A stretch of DNA of 64,000 nucleotides from Glutamicibacter sp. MNS18 (lineage in GTDB: Bacteria > Actinomycetota > Actinomycetes > Actinomycetales > Micrococcaceae). The notes beneath the pieces are model-generated. The model made no database searches, was not told the DNA's origin, and saw only the letters and a list, made by a program, of their open reading frames with translations. Below, piece by piece: positions 33,426 to 43,338 of this stretch. Within the stretch, counting starts at the first letter, position 1. Each line of letters starts with the position of its first letter. The position numbers were made by a program, and so were the translations under genes. The stretch spans positions 248,001 to 312,000 of the forward strand of contig NZ_JAPCHW010000005.1 in the NCBI RefSeq assembly GCF_026107515.2. The letters are read 5' to 3'.

Positions 33426-34439
33426 TCAGCCTGCCGACCGGTAGTCAGGTGCCGAGATTCCCGGCGCAGTGTTGGCCAATGCGCTACGGGCACTGAACGC
33501 ATTGATGTTCGTAGTGATTTCCGTAACCCGACTGCGAAATGTCTGTAGCGAATGTCCGGAATAGTGTGGGGTGGCAATGACATTCGGCAGGGCAGAGAAC
33601 CTCTGCGTGTCATCCGGTGCGCGGGATCCTTCCGGGGCATCCCACCAGACGTCCAGTGCGGCCCCGCCGATTCTGCCGGCCACGAGGGCCTCGTACAATG
33701 CATCCGGGTCCACCACCGCGCCACGTGAGACATTAACCAGCAGCGCACCGTCACGCATGGTGTGCAGCTCGGTTACGCCGATCATCCCGCGGGTATCCTC
33801 TGTAAGCGGCACGCCCAGAACCACCACGTCGCTGGTTTCGAGCAATCGGGGAAGGTGGCCCATGGGCTTGACCCATTCCAAGCCCGGTAGTGATTGATCG
33901 TCTTCGCGCGGGGTGCGCTTGACCGCAACGCAGCTGGCCCCCATCGCGGCGCACAATTCCAGGGCCTGACGGCCGATTCCACCCAGGCCCACGAAGCCGA
34001 TCCTCAGCTCACGGAAGCTGCGGTGCATAGCGGTGGAGTTTTCGGTGGCCACGGACTTCCACACGCCGTTCCGTAGTTCACCGGTGACCTGCAGCAACCT
34101 GCGTTGGTGGGCGAGGATCACCATGAGCACATGTTCGGCAATCGATCGCTCATGATGGGCGGTACGTGCCACCACGGTGTCCTTGGGCAGTGAAGACAAG
34201 GCCACCCGATCGGTTCCGGAACCGGTGATATGAACCAAGGAAGCGGTGCAGCTCGCTGCCTGTTCGGCTGTGAGCCGGGAACAAACCAAGACCTGGGCGC
34301 TGGCGATTGCCGCATCCTGTTCCCGGTCGGTTTGCCCGGCAACGAAATGCCACTCGTGGTCCGGCCCCAGTTCCCGGAACAGCGGCTCCAGGCGGGAGAC
34401 AATCGGGTCGGTCACCACGACCTTCAGCCCGGTCACCAT
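33426..34439 (-). CDS. D-2-hydroxyacid dehydrogenase family protein, atypical active site
   Basis: 337 aa. The NAD(P)-binding Rossmann motif is GFVGLGGIGRQ (near residue 150). The catalytic Arg is present in NVSRGAVVD and the catalytic His in TPHYSG. The segment that normally reads DVFxxEP is DVWWDAP, so the usual catalytic Glu is replaced by Ala with an Asp one position before. The start overlaps the upstream dehydratase gene by seven bases, so the two act together. It probably interconverts a 2-hydroxy acid and a 2-keto acid derived from an aldarate; the substrate is unknown. Confidence 0.8.
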   Translation of the reverse strand: MVTGLKVVVTDPIVSRLEPLFRELGPDHEWHFVAGQTDREQDAAIASAQVLVCSRLTAEQAASCTASLVHITGSGTDRVALSSLPKDTVVARTAHHERSIAEHVLMVILAHQRRLLQVTGELRNGVWKSVATENSTAMHRSFRELRIGFVGLGGIGRQALELCAAMGASCVAVKRTPREDDQSLPGLEWVKPMGHLPRLLETSDVVVLGVPLTEDTRGMIGVTELHTMRDGALLVNVSRGAVVDPDALYEALVAGRIGGAALDVWWDAPEGSRAPDDTQRFSALPNVIATPHYSGHSLQTFRSRVTEITTNINAFSARSALANTAPGISAPDYRSAG

Positions 34440-35746
34440 CGTGGGCTCTTCAATTCGAATTCCGGATGGATGCTTTGCATGTAGCTGGTGTCATCACGTT
34501 TTTTCAACCCGCAGTCCAGGTATTGCTGGTGCAACCTGGCCAGGGCCTGCTCGTCCAGTTCCACTCCCAACCCGGGTGCGGTCGGGACCTTGACCGCGCC
34601 GTCTCTGATCTCCAGCACGCCCGGACGGATGACGTCATCCTCGGCCCGTTTCCAGGGCCAGTGGGTATCACACGCATAGTCGATATTCGAGGTGGCCGCC
34701 GCCAGCTGGATCATGGCCGCGAAACTGATGCCCAGATGGGAATTCGAATGCATGGACAGCCGCAGGTCGAAGGTCCGGGCGATACCCGCCAACAGGCGTG
34801 AGCGGGACAGCCCGCCCCAGAAATGGTGGTCCGAGAGCACCACGTCAACGGCGTGGGCCTCGATCGCCGGGGGCAGGTCGTTGAAGGACACCACGCACAT
34901 ATTCGTGGCGATCGGCAGGTTGATCGCTGAGCGGACCGCGGCGTTATCCGCAATGGACAGGCACGGATCCTCCAGGTATTCCAATACAGGTTCCAGGCGG
35001 TGTCCCATGCGGATCGCGGTCTCCACGGTCCATACACCATTCGGGTCGATGCGTAGCGGCATGCCGGGGAATTCGGCCCGCAGGGCCTCGATCGCCGCGG
35101 CCTCCTGGTCGGGGACGAAGACCCCGCCCTTCAGCTTCAGGGCGGTGAAACCGTACCTGTCGATCATCCGGTGGGCCTGTGCGACGATCCCGGCCGGGTC
35201 CAGGGCCTCGCCCCAGGCATCGGGTTCCGCGCCCGGGTGACCGGCCCACTTGTAGAACAGGTACCCGCTGAAATCCACAGCGTCACGCACCGCGCCGCCG
35301 AGCAGGGTGCTGACCGGGACGCCCAGCACCTTTCCCTGGATATCCAGACACGCCACGTCGAACGCGGAGAGCACCCGGTCGGTCAACGATGTGGTGGTCA
35401 CCATTCCACCGGTGCCGTGGCCGCCGGTTCCCGCATCATCGACCAATGACTGCTCGACACGTGCCGCAACCTGGTTCAGGTTGAAGGCGTCGGTGCCGAT
35501 CAGCAGCTTCCCGGCGCGTTCCAACCGGGCCAGGTGCGCGCTGTCCCCATAGGTTTCGCCCAACCCGTGGACTCCGCCGGAAGCGTGCACGATCACGATG
35601 GCCCGCAGCGCAAAGGGTTCATGCACCCCCACGGAATTCAATAACGGCGGATCGGCAAAGGCCACCGGCACCACCTGGACAGCGGTAATGGGGCTACGCG
35701 GAGCGTTCGTGCCCGGTAGCAGTCCGGCGGATGAGTGCTCAGACAT
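34433..35746 (-). CDS. Glucarate dehydratase family protein (enolase superfamily), divergent
   Basis: 437 aa. Enolase-superfamily metal and base residues are seen in TALKLKGG, RIDPNG, LEDPC and a C-terminal catalytic His in SMHSNSHLGIS. The end of the barrel reads SDHHFWGG, unlike the ADPHFW of the second paralogue at 40357. That suggests a related aldarate dehydratase, possibly with a different stereochemical preference. It is divergent from a LysR gene, which probably controls it, and overlaps the dehydrogenase gene downstream. Confidence 0.82.
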   Translation of the reverse strand: MSEHSSAGLLPGTNAPRSPITAVQVVPVAFADPPLLNSVGVHEPFALRAIVIVHASGGVHGLGETYGDSAHLARLERAGKLLIGTDAFNLNQVAARVEQSLVDDAGTGGHGTGGMVTTTSLTDRVLSAFDVACLDIQGKVLGVPVSTLLGGAVRDAVDFSGYLFYKWAGHPGAEPDAWGEALDPAGIVAQAHRMIDRYGFTALKLKGGVFVPDQEAAAIEALRAEFPGMPLRIDPNGVWTVETAIRMGHRLEPVLEYLEDPCLSIADNAAVRSAINLPIATNMCVVSFNDLPPAIEAHAVDVVLSDHHFWGGLSRSRLLAGIARTFDLRLSMHSNSHLGISFAAMIQLAAATSNIDYACDTHWPWKRAEDDVIRPGVLEIRDGAVKVPTAPGLGVELDEQALARLHQQYLDCGLKKRDDTSYMQSIHPEFELKSPRW

Positions 35747-35782
35747 ATTCGTCCTCTTTCGCAGGCATTGTGGCTTGGGGTG

Positions 35783-35799
35783 TCTAGAATCACCCTAGA
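35783..35799. promoter_or_regulatory. Candidate LysR binding site
   Basis: Inverted repeat TCTAG-N7-CTAGA in the 112-base region between the divergent dehydratase and LysR genes, where LysR regulators normally bind. Confidence 0.4.
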
Positions 35800-35858
35800 A
35801 GCGTTGATCGATACTGTCCAAGCCAAAGAACGCAACTAACGATTCAAGAGGTGAATTG

Positions 35859-36791
35859 ATGTTTTCGTTGATACAGCTGGAATCCTTCGTCGCAGTGGCC
35901 GAGGAACTACATTTCGGGGCGGCGGCGGAGCGGCTGAACATGACCCAGCCGCCCTTGAGCCGGCAGATCCAGCTGCTGGAACGCGAGCTGCAAGCCAAGC
36001 TTTTTATCCGCAACTCACGCAATGTCGAACTCACTCCTGCAGGCCGTGTCCTGTTGCCCAACGCGCGCAGGCTCCTGGACCTGAGCCACAAGACCAGCCT
36101 GGAGGTCTCACGGGTGGCCAGCGGGGAGTCCGGGACGGTGGTGGTGGGCTACACGGCCGTCGCCGGGCAATCGGTCCTGCCACAACTGCTGTCCACGGCG
36201 GCACGCAAGCTTCCGCATGTCACCCTGGTGCTGCGTGAGGCCGTCTCGGTGGAGCAACTCGACGCGTTGAGCCGGGGAACCATCGATATCGGCCTGCTGC
36301 GCCCGGTCGTGAACCGTTCCGGAGTCCGAACCCATCTGGTCAAGAAGGACCGGCTGGTGGTGGCACTGCCCAAGGGCCATCACCTGGCCACCGGGAAAGG
36401 GGTGCTGATCAAGGAAATCGTTGGCCTGCCGTTGATGATGTATTCCACCAATGAGGCTCGGTATTTCTACGACCTGGTGCTCCGGCTGTTCGACTCGGTG
36501 TCGGCCAAACCGAGCATCGCCCAGATCGCCAGCCAGATCCCGGCACTGATGGCCCTGGTGGCCGCCGATCTGGGAGTATCACTGGTCCCGGCCAGCGCCA
36601 TGGATTTCGCGCCACCGAATGTGGTGTTCGAGGAACTGGTGGGACCCAAGGGGCTGAAGGACCTGAATCACTCGGACATGTACCTGGCCTGGGATGACTC
36701 GTCGGCCAATCCAGCGGCGGAAACGCTGCGTATGGTGTTTCTGGAATCGATCGGCGAATCCTTTGACGAGGCCGAGACCGACAATGCATAG
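35859..36791 (+). CDS. LysR family transcriptional regulator
   Basis: 310 aa from the ATG at 35859, preceded by AAGAGG. The N-terminal winged helix (FVAVAEELHFGAAAERLNMT then QPPLSRQIQLLE) is followed by a periplasmic-binding-protein-like effector domain (about 90-300). It probably senses an aldarate or its dehydration product and controls the divergent dehydratase and dehydrogenase genes. Its helix region is very similar to that of the LysR gene at 44426, indicating paralogy. Confidence 0.9.
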   Translation: MFSLIQLESFVAVAEELHFGAAAERLNMTQPPLSRQIQLLERELQAKLFIRNSRNVELTPAGRVLLPNARRLLDLSHKTSLEVSRVASGESGTVVVGYTAVAGQSVLPQLLSTAARKLPHVTLVLREAVSVEQLDALSRGTIDIGLLRPVVNRSGVRTHLVKKDRLVVALPKGHHLATGKGVLIKEIVGLPLMMYSTNEARYFYDLVLRLFDSVSAKPSIAQIASQIPALMALVAADLGVSLVPASAMDFAPPNVVFEELVGPKGLKDLNHSDMYLAWDDSSANPAAETLRMVFLESIGESFDEAETDNA

Positions 36792-36800
36792 GGGCCGGTG

Positions 36801-38201
36801 CTATGCGCCGAGCCGTCCCGAATTTACCGCGTCGACCAGCGCCTGGTAGTCGGCCAATGACTGCCTGGCATAGCTTGTCGCCCAGCGGGCCAAGGCGTTG
36901 TCGAAACTCCCGCCTGAGCCCAGGTATCCGGCGATGAACGCCGCGTTGGGGCTCTGCGCATGGGTCCGGGCCAACGTGACGGCGCAGGCATCCACGTAGT
37001 CGGCGAATGACTCGGCATCCAGGGTTTCCAGATCGAAGGAGACATTGTGGTCCCGGAACTGGCGGATGTAGAAGGCCCTGTCATCCAGGGTGACAAAACC
37101 GAGGAACGGGTCCGAGACCGCCTGCAGGATCCGTTGGCTGGCCGTGACCCGGAACCCGGGTTCCGCGGCAGCAGCACGACGGCCGATCTCCGGGGATAGT
37201 TCCGTGTCGATTCCGCCGTATTCGTTGACCACGGACAGGGCTGCCTGTTTGACCTGCAGCACCAACGGCTCATTGGCAGGACCTTCGAGGATGGCGATCG
37301 AGCAGCGGGTGCCCACGCTGCCGACCCCGACCACCCGTCGGGCGATATCCGCAATCCGGTAGTGGGCGAGCAACACGGCAATGTCGGGGGATACGGTCTG
37401 GCAGTACTTGGCATAGATCTCGGCGACCAGTTCCTCGGTGGCCTCCGGCACACGCATCAGCGTCGGTGGGTTCAGCACGATCGACAGGGAACCATCGGGA
37501 TTGCGCACCGTGATCTTCTTGACCACCCGGTGGGCCGTGCGCCTTTTTCCCGCCGCCAGCGCGCGGTCGATGAGCAGCTGGGAGGATTGCCGGCGCTTGC
37601 CCCGGCTGCGGGTGACCTCGCCGCTGAGGTAGTACCGTTCCAACGCCTCGAGCTTCATCATGTCGCGTAATCCGGCCCGGTAGGAGGCCGCGGCCGACTG
37701 CGCTGCATCCCGGGCGGTGGATTCGGGCAGTCCGTTGTGCTGCGCTGCAATCACGACGCTGGTGACGAACCTCTTGACATCCCATTCCCACGGGCCGTAG
37801 GCGGCTTCGTCGAAGTCGTTGAGATCAAAGACCATGGAGCGCTGCGGGGAGGCGTAGAGTCCGAAATTGCCCACGTGCGCGTCACCGCAGATGGTGATGG
37901 GCTGGCCGGTGGTTGCCTCCCGGGCCATGTCGGCCGCTTGCAGGGCCGCGGTTCCGCGATAGAACGCGAAAGGGCTGGCCAGCATCCGCTCAAGCCGTAG
38001 CGGGACCAGTTCCGGCAGCCGGGTGCCGTTCTGGCGTTGGATGATCCCGAGCGGGTCGCGATCAGAGGACGCCGAATAGTTGCCAAGTCCACTGCGTGGG
38101 CAATGCCGACGTGTTTCCTTGCCCCGGGACATCTCGGATGTGATCGTGCGCCGGCCGGCTCCTGTCGACTCGGTCCCCTCAACACCACTGCCCACGATCA
38201 A
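36801..38201 (-). CDS. DUF2252 family protein
   Basis: 466 aa. Family motifs include GDAHVGNFG (near residue 107) and VFDLNDFDEAAYGPWEWD (near 125), resembling the catalytic and metal loops of the kinase/aminoglycoside phosphotransferase fold. A second Met at residue 24 could be the true start. Its role is unknown. It is convergent with the LysR gene (nine-base gap) and is probably not part of the aldarate pathway. Confidence 0.82.
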   Translation of the reverse strand: MIVGSGVEGTESTGAGRRTITSEMSRGKETRRHCPRSGLGNYSASSDRDPLGIIQRQNGTRLPELVPLRLERMLASPFAFYRGTAALQAADMAREATTGQPITICGDAHVGNFGLYASPQRSMVFDLNDFDEAAYGPWEWDVKRFVTSVVIAAQHNGLPESTARDAAQSAAASYRAGLRDMMKLEALERYYLSGEVTRSRGKRRQSSQLLIDRALAAGKRRTAHRVVKKITVRNPDGSLSIVLNPPTLMRVPEATEELVAEIYAKYCQTVSPDIAVLLAHYRIADIARRVVGVGSVGTRCSIAILEGPANEPLVLQVKQAALSVVNEYGGIDTELSPEIGRRAAAAEPGFRVTASQRILQAVSDPFLGFVTLDDRAFYIRQFRDHNVSFDLETLDAESFADYVDACAVTLARTHAQSPNAAFIAGYLGSGGSFDNALARWATSYARQSLADYQALVDAVNSGRLGA

Positions 38202-38308
38202 ACCCCCAGCGTTCCGCGGGACGTGCGCCCCGTGTGCGGCCAGTCTATTGCCACGGACGGCCGCTGAGTAGATACCGGAGGTGAGAACGGGGCGATGAGA
38301 TCCGGACG

Positions 38309-39244
38309 CTACCCGAAGTTCAACAGCACGGCGGCGAAGCCCAGCATGACCGGGATTCCCAATACCGTGGTCAGCAGCACCGTGTCCTTGGCAACGGTGA
38401 TCCCTGATTCGTAGCGGTCCGCGTTAACGAAGATGTTCTGCGCGGTGGGCAACGCGGCCATGATCACCGCGATGTATTGCCCGGTGGGATCCAGGCCGAA
38501 CACCCAGGCAGCCAGCGCCCAGGCCAGCAGGGGATGGAGCACCAGCTTGGCGACGGAGGCGATCCATACTTCCAACCGCCGTTTCGAGCTGCGTTGCAGG
38601 GGACGGGAACCGACCAGGGACAGGCCGAAACCCAGCAGCATGGCGGGGATGGAGGCTCCGGCCAGCAACTGGACCGGGGTCATGATGATCTGCGGAGGCA
38701 GCCACTGGAAGATCGAGCAGAGCAGACCCAGCATGGAAGCGACGATCATCGGGTTGGTGACCGTACGCCAGAGGACACCGGCGAACTTCGTTTCCCCGTT
38801 GGCCGTGGCCTTTTCCATCATGGCCAGGGAGATCGGTGTCATGACCGACATCTGGAATAGCGCGATCGGGGCGGCCAGGGAGATATCCCCCAAGGCATAG
38901 ATGGCGATGGGCAGGCCGAGGTTGCCCGCATTCACCGTGGAGGCGGCCATCGCCCCGATGGTCCGTTCACCGGAGCTGCGTTGGAAGGCCAGGCGGGAGA
39001 AGATCCAGAAAGCCAGGAAGACGATCATGGCCGAGGTCCCGGCGATGAACAGCTGGGGCCCGAGCGCCTCCCGCGGTTTGGCTGCGGCGATGGTGGTGAA
39101 CAGCAGCATCGGGGAAGCCACGAAGAAGGTCAACCGGTTCAGGATGTAGCGGCCGTTGTCTCCGAAGAGGTTCTTCTTCCCGGCCCAGTAGCCGATACCG
39201 ATGATGACCCAGATGCCGAAGAATCCCTCGATCACGCCATACAT
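38309..39244 (-). CDS. AEC family transporter
   Basis: 311 aa with about ten membrane helices. It resembles the auxin-efflux-carrier/malate permease family; the C-terminus has VIMAALPTAQNIFVNADRY, a family hallmark. AGGAG precedes the ATG at 39244. These carriers move organic anions. It follows a paralogue by 74 bases, at the end of a minus-strand set containing glucarate genes, suggesting export or import of an acid. Confidence 0.88.
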   Translation of the reverse strand: MYGVIEGFFGIWVIIGIGYWAGKKNLFGDNGRYILNRLTFFVASPMLLFTTIAAAKPREALGPQLFIAGTSAMIVFLAFWIFSRLAFQRSSGERTIGAMAASTVNAGNLGLPIAIYALGDISLAAPIALFQMSVMTPISLAMMEKATANGETKFAGVLWRTVTNPMIVASMLGLLCSIFQWLPPQIIMTPVQLLAGASIPAMLLGFGLSLVGSRPLQRSSKRRLEVWIASVAKLVLHPLLAWALAAWVFGLDPTGQYIAVIMAALPTAQNIFVNADRYESGITVAKDTVLLTTVLGIPVMLGFAAVLLNFG

Positions 39245-39318
39245 TGTTCTCCTGGAAGGTTGGGGTTCGCGCCGCGACCTGCGTTAGCGGGACAAACCGT
39301 TGTTGGCAGGGCAGCGGA

Positions 39319-40257
39319 CTAGGTAAGCAGGACGGTGGCCAGCAACACCACCGGCAGGGTCAGCAGGGTACTGGCCAGGATCACTTCCCTCGGAACCACC
39401 TGGTCCAGGCGGAACTGCTGGGAGAATAGCAACACGTTCTGGGCTGTGGGCAGGGCTGCCATGATGACCACGCCCAACAAGTCCGGGCCGTGCAGCCCGA
39501 ACACCAGGTGCGCCAGCACCCAGGCCACCGCTGGCATGAACAGCACCTTGAAACCGGTGCCCAGCAGCACCTCGCCACGCAGTGACTTGTCGGCCAGCGG
39601 ACGTTGGCCGTACAGCGACATGCCGAAGGCCAACAGCAGCAGGGGGATCGATGATTCGCCCAGCATCCGCACGGGGGAGTGCAGTACCTCGGGCAATTGC
39701 AGGTTGAACCAGGAGGACAACGCCCCGATGAAGGTGGCGATGGTGACCGGGTTGGCGATGGATTTGAGGATGGTACGCCCCACCGGTGCCGTGTCCCGCC
39801 CGCCGGAGCCGCGTGAAACCAGGGCGAAGAGGCACAGGTACAGCGGGGCGATCACCAGCAGCTGGGCCAACAGGACCGAAACCACCGGGGTGGTGCTGCC
39901 CACCGCGTAGAGCGCCAAGGGCACACCGATATTCCCGGCGTTGACGTAACTGGTGGACATGGCCGCGGCCGGAATCCGCTGCAGGGGTGTCTTGAACAGC
40001 AGCCTGGTGCCCAGGGCATACAAGCCGCCGGTGGCCACCGCGGTGATCAGCGCGATCGGGGTGAAGACCCCGATGACCGCTCGCAGGTCGGTGCCCGAGA
40101 GCAGGATGAACATCAGCGCCGGATTGGTGATGTAGTAGATCAGCGGGGTCAGGCCCTTGGCGATCGGGTCCCGGTGCCGCGGCAGGAACCGCGCGGTGGA
40201 AAACCCGATGGCAATCAGGATCATCACCACGGTAAAACCCTGTAAGACTCCCTGCAC
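39319..40257 (-). CDS. AEC family transporter (paralogue)
   Basis: 312 aa from the GTG at 40257, favoured because GGAGGA lies just upstream; an earlier in-frame start would add 24 poorly conserved residues. About ten helices; VIMAALPTAQNVLLFSQQF marks the family. It shares the motif block with the gene at 38309, so the pair likely arose by duplication. It is downstream of the glucarate dehydratase gene (99-base gap). Confidence 0.88.
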   Translation of the reverse strand: MQGVLQGFTVVMILIAIGFSTARFLPRHRDPIAKGLTPLIYYITNPALMFILLSGTDLRAVIGVFTPIALITAVATGGLYALGTRLLFKTPLQRIPAAAMSTSYVNAGNIGVPLALYAVGSTTPVVSVLLAQLLVIAPLYLCLFALVSRGSGGRDTAPVGRTILKSIANPVTIATFIGALSSWFNLQLPEVLHSPVRMLGESSIPLLLLAFGMSLYGQRPLADKSLRGEVLLGTGFKVLFMPAVAWVLAHLVFGLHGPDLLGVVIMAALPTAQNVLLFSQQFRLDQVVPREVILASTLLTLPVVLLATVLLT

Positions 40258-40356
40258 CAGTCCTCCCCTCCCTGCCGTGACGCACCGACGGGGACGGTGG
40301 ATGCCGGTAGTGGCATCCACCGCCCCCATGGCAGTGTGTGTTCTCGAATTTCCGTG

Positions 40357-41685
40357 TCAGCGAACCAGGGCAGGACTCTTCGAGTCGAAGGTCCATCCCG
40401 GGATCAGGTACTGCATGGACACCGCGTCATCACGCGATCCCAGACCGTGTTCCAGGTAGAGCTCATGGGCCTGGGCGACACGATCCCGGTCCAAGCTCAC
40501 CCCCAAACCGGCCCGTTCCGGCACCTTGATCTCGCCGTCGCGGATCAGCAGCGGTTGTTCGGTCAACCCCTGGCCATCCTGCCAGATCCAGTGGGTATCC
40601 AGTGCGGTGATGTCACCCGGTGCGGCGGCACCGACCTGGGTGAACATCGCCAGCGAGATGTCGAAGTGGTTGTTCGAATGCGACCCCCAGGTCAGCCCGA
40701 AGTCGTTGCACAGCTGCGCGACCCGTACCGAACCGGACATGGTCCAGAAATGCGGATCGGCCAGGGGGATATCCACGGCGTTGGTCCGCACCGCATGGGC
40801 CATTTCACGCCAATCGGTGGCGATCATATTGGTGGCCGTCTGCAACCCGGTGGCGCGCCGGAACTCGCTCATGACCTCGCGGCCCGAGAAGCGGCCTTCG
40901 GCCCCGCAGGGATCCTCGGCGTAGGCCACGATATCCTGCATCCGCTTGCCCAGCCGGATGGCGTCCTCAAGCAGCCATCCACCGTTGGGGTCCAGGGTGA
41001 TGCGTGCCTCGGGGAAGCGCTGCTTCAGCGCCGTGACCGCATCGACTTCCAGGTCGCCGTGCTGCACCCCGCCCTTGAGCTTGAAGTCCTTGAAACCGTA
41101 CCGTGCCTGCGCGGCCTCGGCCAGGCGGACCACCGCCTCGGGGGTCATCGCCTCCTCACGCCGCACCCGTTCCCAGTCATCGGTTCCGGCCGGCTCACGC
41201 AGGTAGGGCAGGTCGGTGGCATCGGGGTTGCCCACGTAGAACAGGTAGCCGAGCATCGGAACCGCCTCGCGCTGCTGTCCCTCACCGAGCAATTCGGCCA
41301 CCGGTACCCCCAGGAACTGCCCATGCAGGTCCAGCAGGGCGGACTCGATGGCGGTCACCGCATGCACCGTGGTGCGCAGGTCGAAGGTCTGCGCACCACG
41401 GCCGCCGGCATCACGGTGGGCGAACCGGCTGGAGATGCGGCGCAACAGTGTGCGGAAGGTGGCGACCGGGGCGCCGCTGATCAGTACCCCAGCTTCCTCG
41501 ATGGTCGAACGGATCGCCTCGCCGCCGGGGACTTCACCCAGTCCGGTGCGGCCCTCGGAATCGGTGATCACCACGATATTCCGGGTGAAGAACGGCCCGT
41601 GCGCCCCGGAGAGGTTCAACAGCATCGAGTCGTGACCGGCGACCGGGATGACCTCAACCGTGGTAATGGTTGGCTGGTTGCTCAT
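40357..41685 (-). CDS. gudD: Glucarate dehydratase
   Basis: 442 aa. The active-site segments match characterised Gud[11 protein letters not shown] (general-base Lys), [14 protein letters not shown] (metal ligands), [10 protein letters not shown] and [11 protein letters not shown] (general-base His). It dehydrates D-glucarate, and usually L-idarate, to 5-dehydro-4-deoxy-D-glucarate. The stop is close to the downstream AEC gene and the start is three bases from the aldehyde dehydrogenase stop, in the operon led by the kdgD gene. Confidence 0.92.
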   Translation of the reverse strand: MSNQPTITTVEVIPVAGHDSMLLNLSGAHGPFFTRNIVVITDSEGRTGLGEVPGGEAIRSTIEEAGVLISGAPVATFRTLLRRISSRFAHRDAGGRGAQTFDLRTTVHAVTAIESALLDLHGQFLGVPVAELLGEGQQREAVPMLGYLFYVGNPDATDLPYLREPAGTDDWERVRREEAMTPEAVVRLAEAAQARYGFKDFKLKGGVQHGDLEVDAVTALKQRFPEARITLDPNGGWLLEDAIRLGKRMQDIVAYAEDPCGAEGRFSGREVMSEFRRATGLQTATNMIATDWREMAHAVRTNAVDIPLADPHFWTMSGSVRVAQLCNDFGLTWGSHSNNHFDISLAMFTQVGAAAPGDITALDTHWIWQDGQGLTEQPLLIRDGEIKVPERAGLGVSLDRDRVAQAHELYLEHGLGSRDDAVSMQYLIPGWTFDSKSPALVR

Positions 41686-41688
41686 GCG

Positions 41689-43290
41689 CTACTCCCCGGC
41701 GATCGAAATGACGCCGTCAACACGGCGGTTCAGGTTCCATGGATTCTCTTGCCTGATCGGTGCCGGCAGCAGATCCTCGGGGAAGTTCTGGTACGCCACC
41801 GGGCGCAGGAACCGTTCAATGGCCAGGGTACCCACCGAGGTGGTGTGCGGTGCAGAAGTGGCCGGGAACGGTCCGCCATGGACCATGGCATGGCCGACTT
41901 CCACACCGGTGGGCCAGCCGTTGACCAGGATCCGCCCGACCTTCTGCTCCAGTACCGGCAGGACCTGCGCGGCAGCGGCGTAATCGGACTGCTCCAGCTG
42001 CAGGGTGGCGGTCAGCTGCCCTTCGAGCTTGGCCAGCGCCGTGGCCAGGTCCGCGGGATCGGAGTAGCGGATCACCAGTGATGCGGCACCGAAGATCTCC
42101 TCCTGCAGCACCGGGTTGGCCAGCAGCTGCTCGACACCGGCCGAGTAGATGGTGGGAGCCGGGGCGTTCTCACCCTCCCCGTCGCGGCCGCGTCCGACCA
42201 GCTGGACACCTCCCTGTTCGCCCAGGGTGTCCACACCCTGCTGCCATGACTTGTAGATGCCCTCGGTGAGCATGGTCTGGCCCGGGCTTGCCGGAACCTG
42301 TGAACCAATCGCCTCGACGAAGGCGTCACCTGCGGCTCCGACCGGAACAAACACCAGCCCCGGCGCGGTGCACAGCTGGCCGGAGGAACCGGTCACCGAT
42401 CCCAGGTATGCGGTGGCGTGGGCCTCCGGGTCCCGGGACAGGGCGCCGTCGAAGAACAGCACCGGGTTGATCGAGCTCATTTCCGCATACACCGGGATGG
42501 GCTCGGGGCGTGCCGCGGCGGTGGCCATCAGCGCGGTGCCGCCGGAGCGTGAACCGGTGAAACCCACGGCCTTGATCACCGGGTCGGCGACCAGGGCCTG
42601 GCCGATGCTGGCCCCGGGGCCGTAGACCAGGGAGAACACCCCCGGGTGCAGGTCGAACTCGGCCACGGCCTTGGTGATGGCCGCCCCGACGATCTCGCTG
42701 GTGCCCGGATGGGCGTTGTGGGCCTTGAAGACCACCGGGCAGCCGGCGGCCAGCGCCGAGGCGGTGTCGCCGCCTGCGGTGGAGAAAGCCAACGGGAAGT
42801 TCGAGGCACCGAAGACCGCAACCGGACCCACCGGCACCTTGCGCTGGCGGATGTCCGCCCGCGGCAGCGGGGTACGCTCGGGCAGCGCCGGGTCGATCCG
42901 CACCCCGTGGTGGTCGCCCTGGCGGATGACCTGGGCGAAAAGCCGCAACTGGTTACAGGTCCGGCCGCGCTCGCCGACCAGCCGGGCCTCGGGCAGACCG
43001 GTCTCGGCCATGGCCCGGGCCACCAGCTCATCCCCGGAAGCCTCGATATTCGCTGCGATGGCATCGAGGAAATCCGCGTGCTTCTGCGGATCCAGGGAAC
43101 GGAAGGAGTCGAAGGCCGCGGCCGCCGCGGTGGTGGCCAGCTTCAACTGCTCGGTATCGATCAGGCTGTAGGCCGGATCCAGGGCCTGGTTGGTGGCCGG
43201 GTTGTAGCCGTGTACTTCACGGCCGTTGCCCGCGGTGGGCACCCCGGCCAGGATCGACTGCCCGGACAGGTTCTGGGTATTGGTCGTCAT
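41689..43290 (-). CDS. 2,5-dioxopentanoate (2-oxoglutarate semialdehyde) dehydrogenase
   Basis: 533 aa NAD(P)-dependent aldehyde dehydrogenase. The nucleophile Cys lies in SSGQLCTAPG (near residue 305) and the general-base Glu in YAEMSSINP (near 269); the cofactor loop is FGASNFPLAFSTAGGDT. It resembles the bacterial subgroup that oxidises 2,5-dioxopentanoate to 2-oxoglutarate. Placement between kdgD and gudD supports that role: it completes glucarate conversion into a TCA-cycle intermediate. Confidence 0.9.
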   Translation of the reverse strand: MTTNTQNLSGQSILAGVPTAGNGREVHGYNPATNQALDPAYSLIDTEQLKLATTAAAAAFDSFRSLDPQKHADFLDAIAANIEASGDELVARAMAETGLPEARLVGERGRTCNQLRLFAQVIRQGDHHGVRIDPALPERTPLPRADIRQRKVPVGPVAVFGASNFPLAFSTAGGDTASALAAGCPVVFKAHNAHPGTSEIVGAAITKAVAEFDLHPGVFSLVYGPGASIGQALVADPVIKAVGFTGSRSGGTALMATAAARPEPIPVYAEMSSINPVLFFDGALSRDPEAHATAYLGSVTGSSGQLCTAPGLVFVPVGAAGDAFVEAIGSQVPASPGQTMLTEGIYKSWQQGVDTLGEQGGVQLVGRGRDGEGENAPAPTIYSAGVEQLLANPVLQEEIFGAASLVIRYSDPADLATALAKLEGQLTATLQLEQSDYAAAAQVLPVLEQKVGRILVNGWPTGVEVGHAMVHGGPFPATSAPHTTSVGTLAIERFLRPVAYQNFPEDLLPAPIRQENPWNLNRRVDGVISIAGE

Positions 43291-43338
43291 GGAAGCTCCT
43301 GGTTCTGTGATGTCAGTCGGTGGTGAACGAGGAAGTGG

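Noticed and set aside
40297-42081. 594-codon plus-strand frame opposite gudD and the aldehyde dehydrogenase
   Set aside because: Antisense to two confidently identified enzymes; composition is that of a shadow frame in high-GC DNA.
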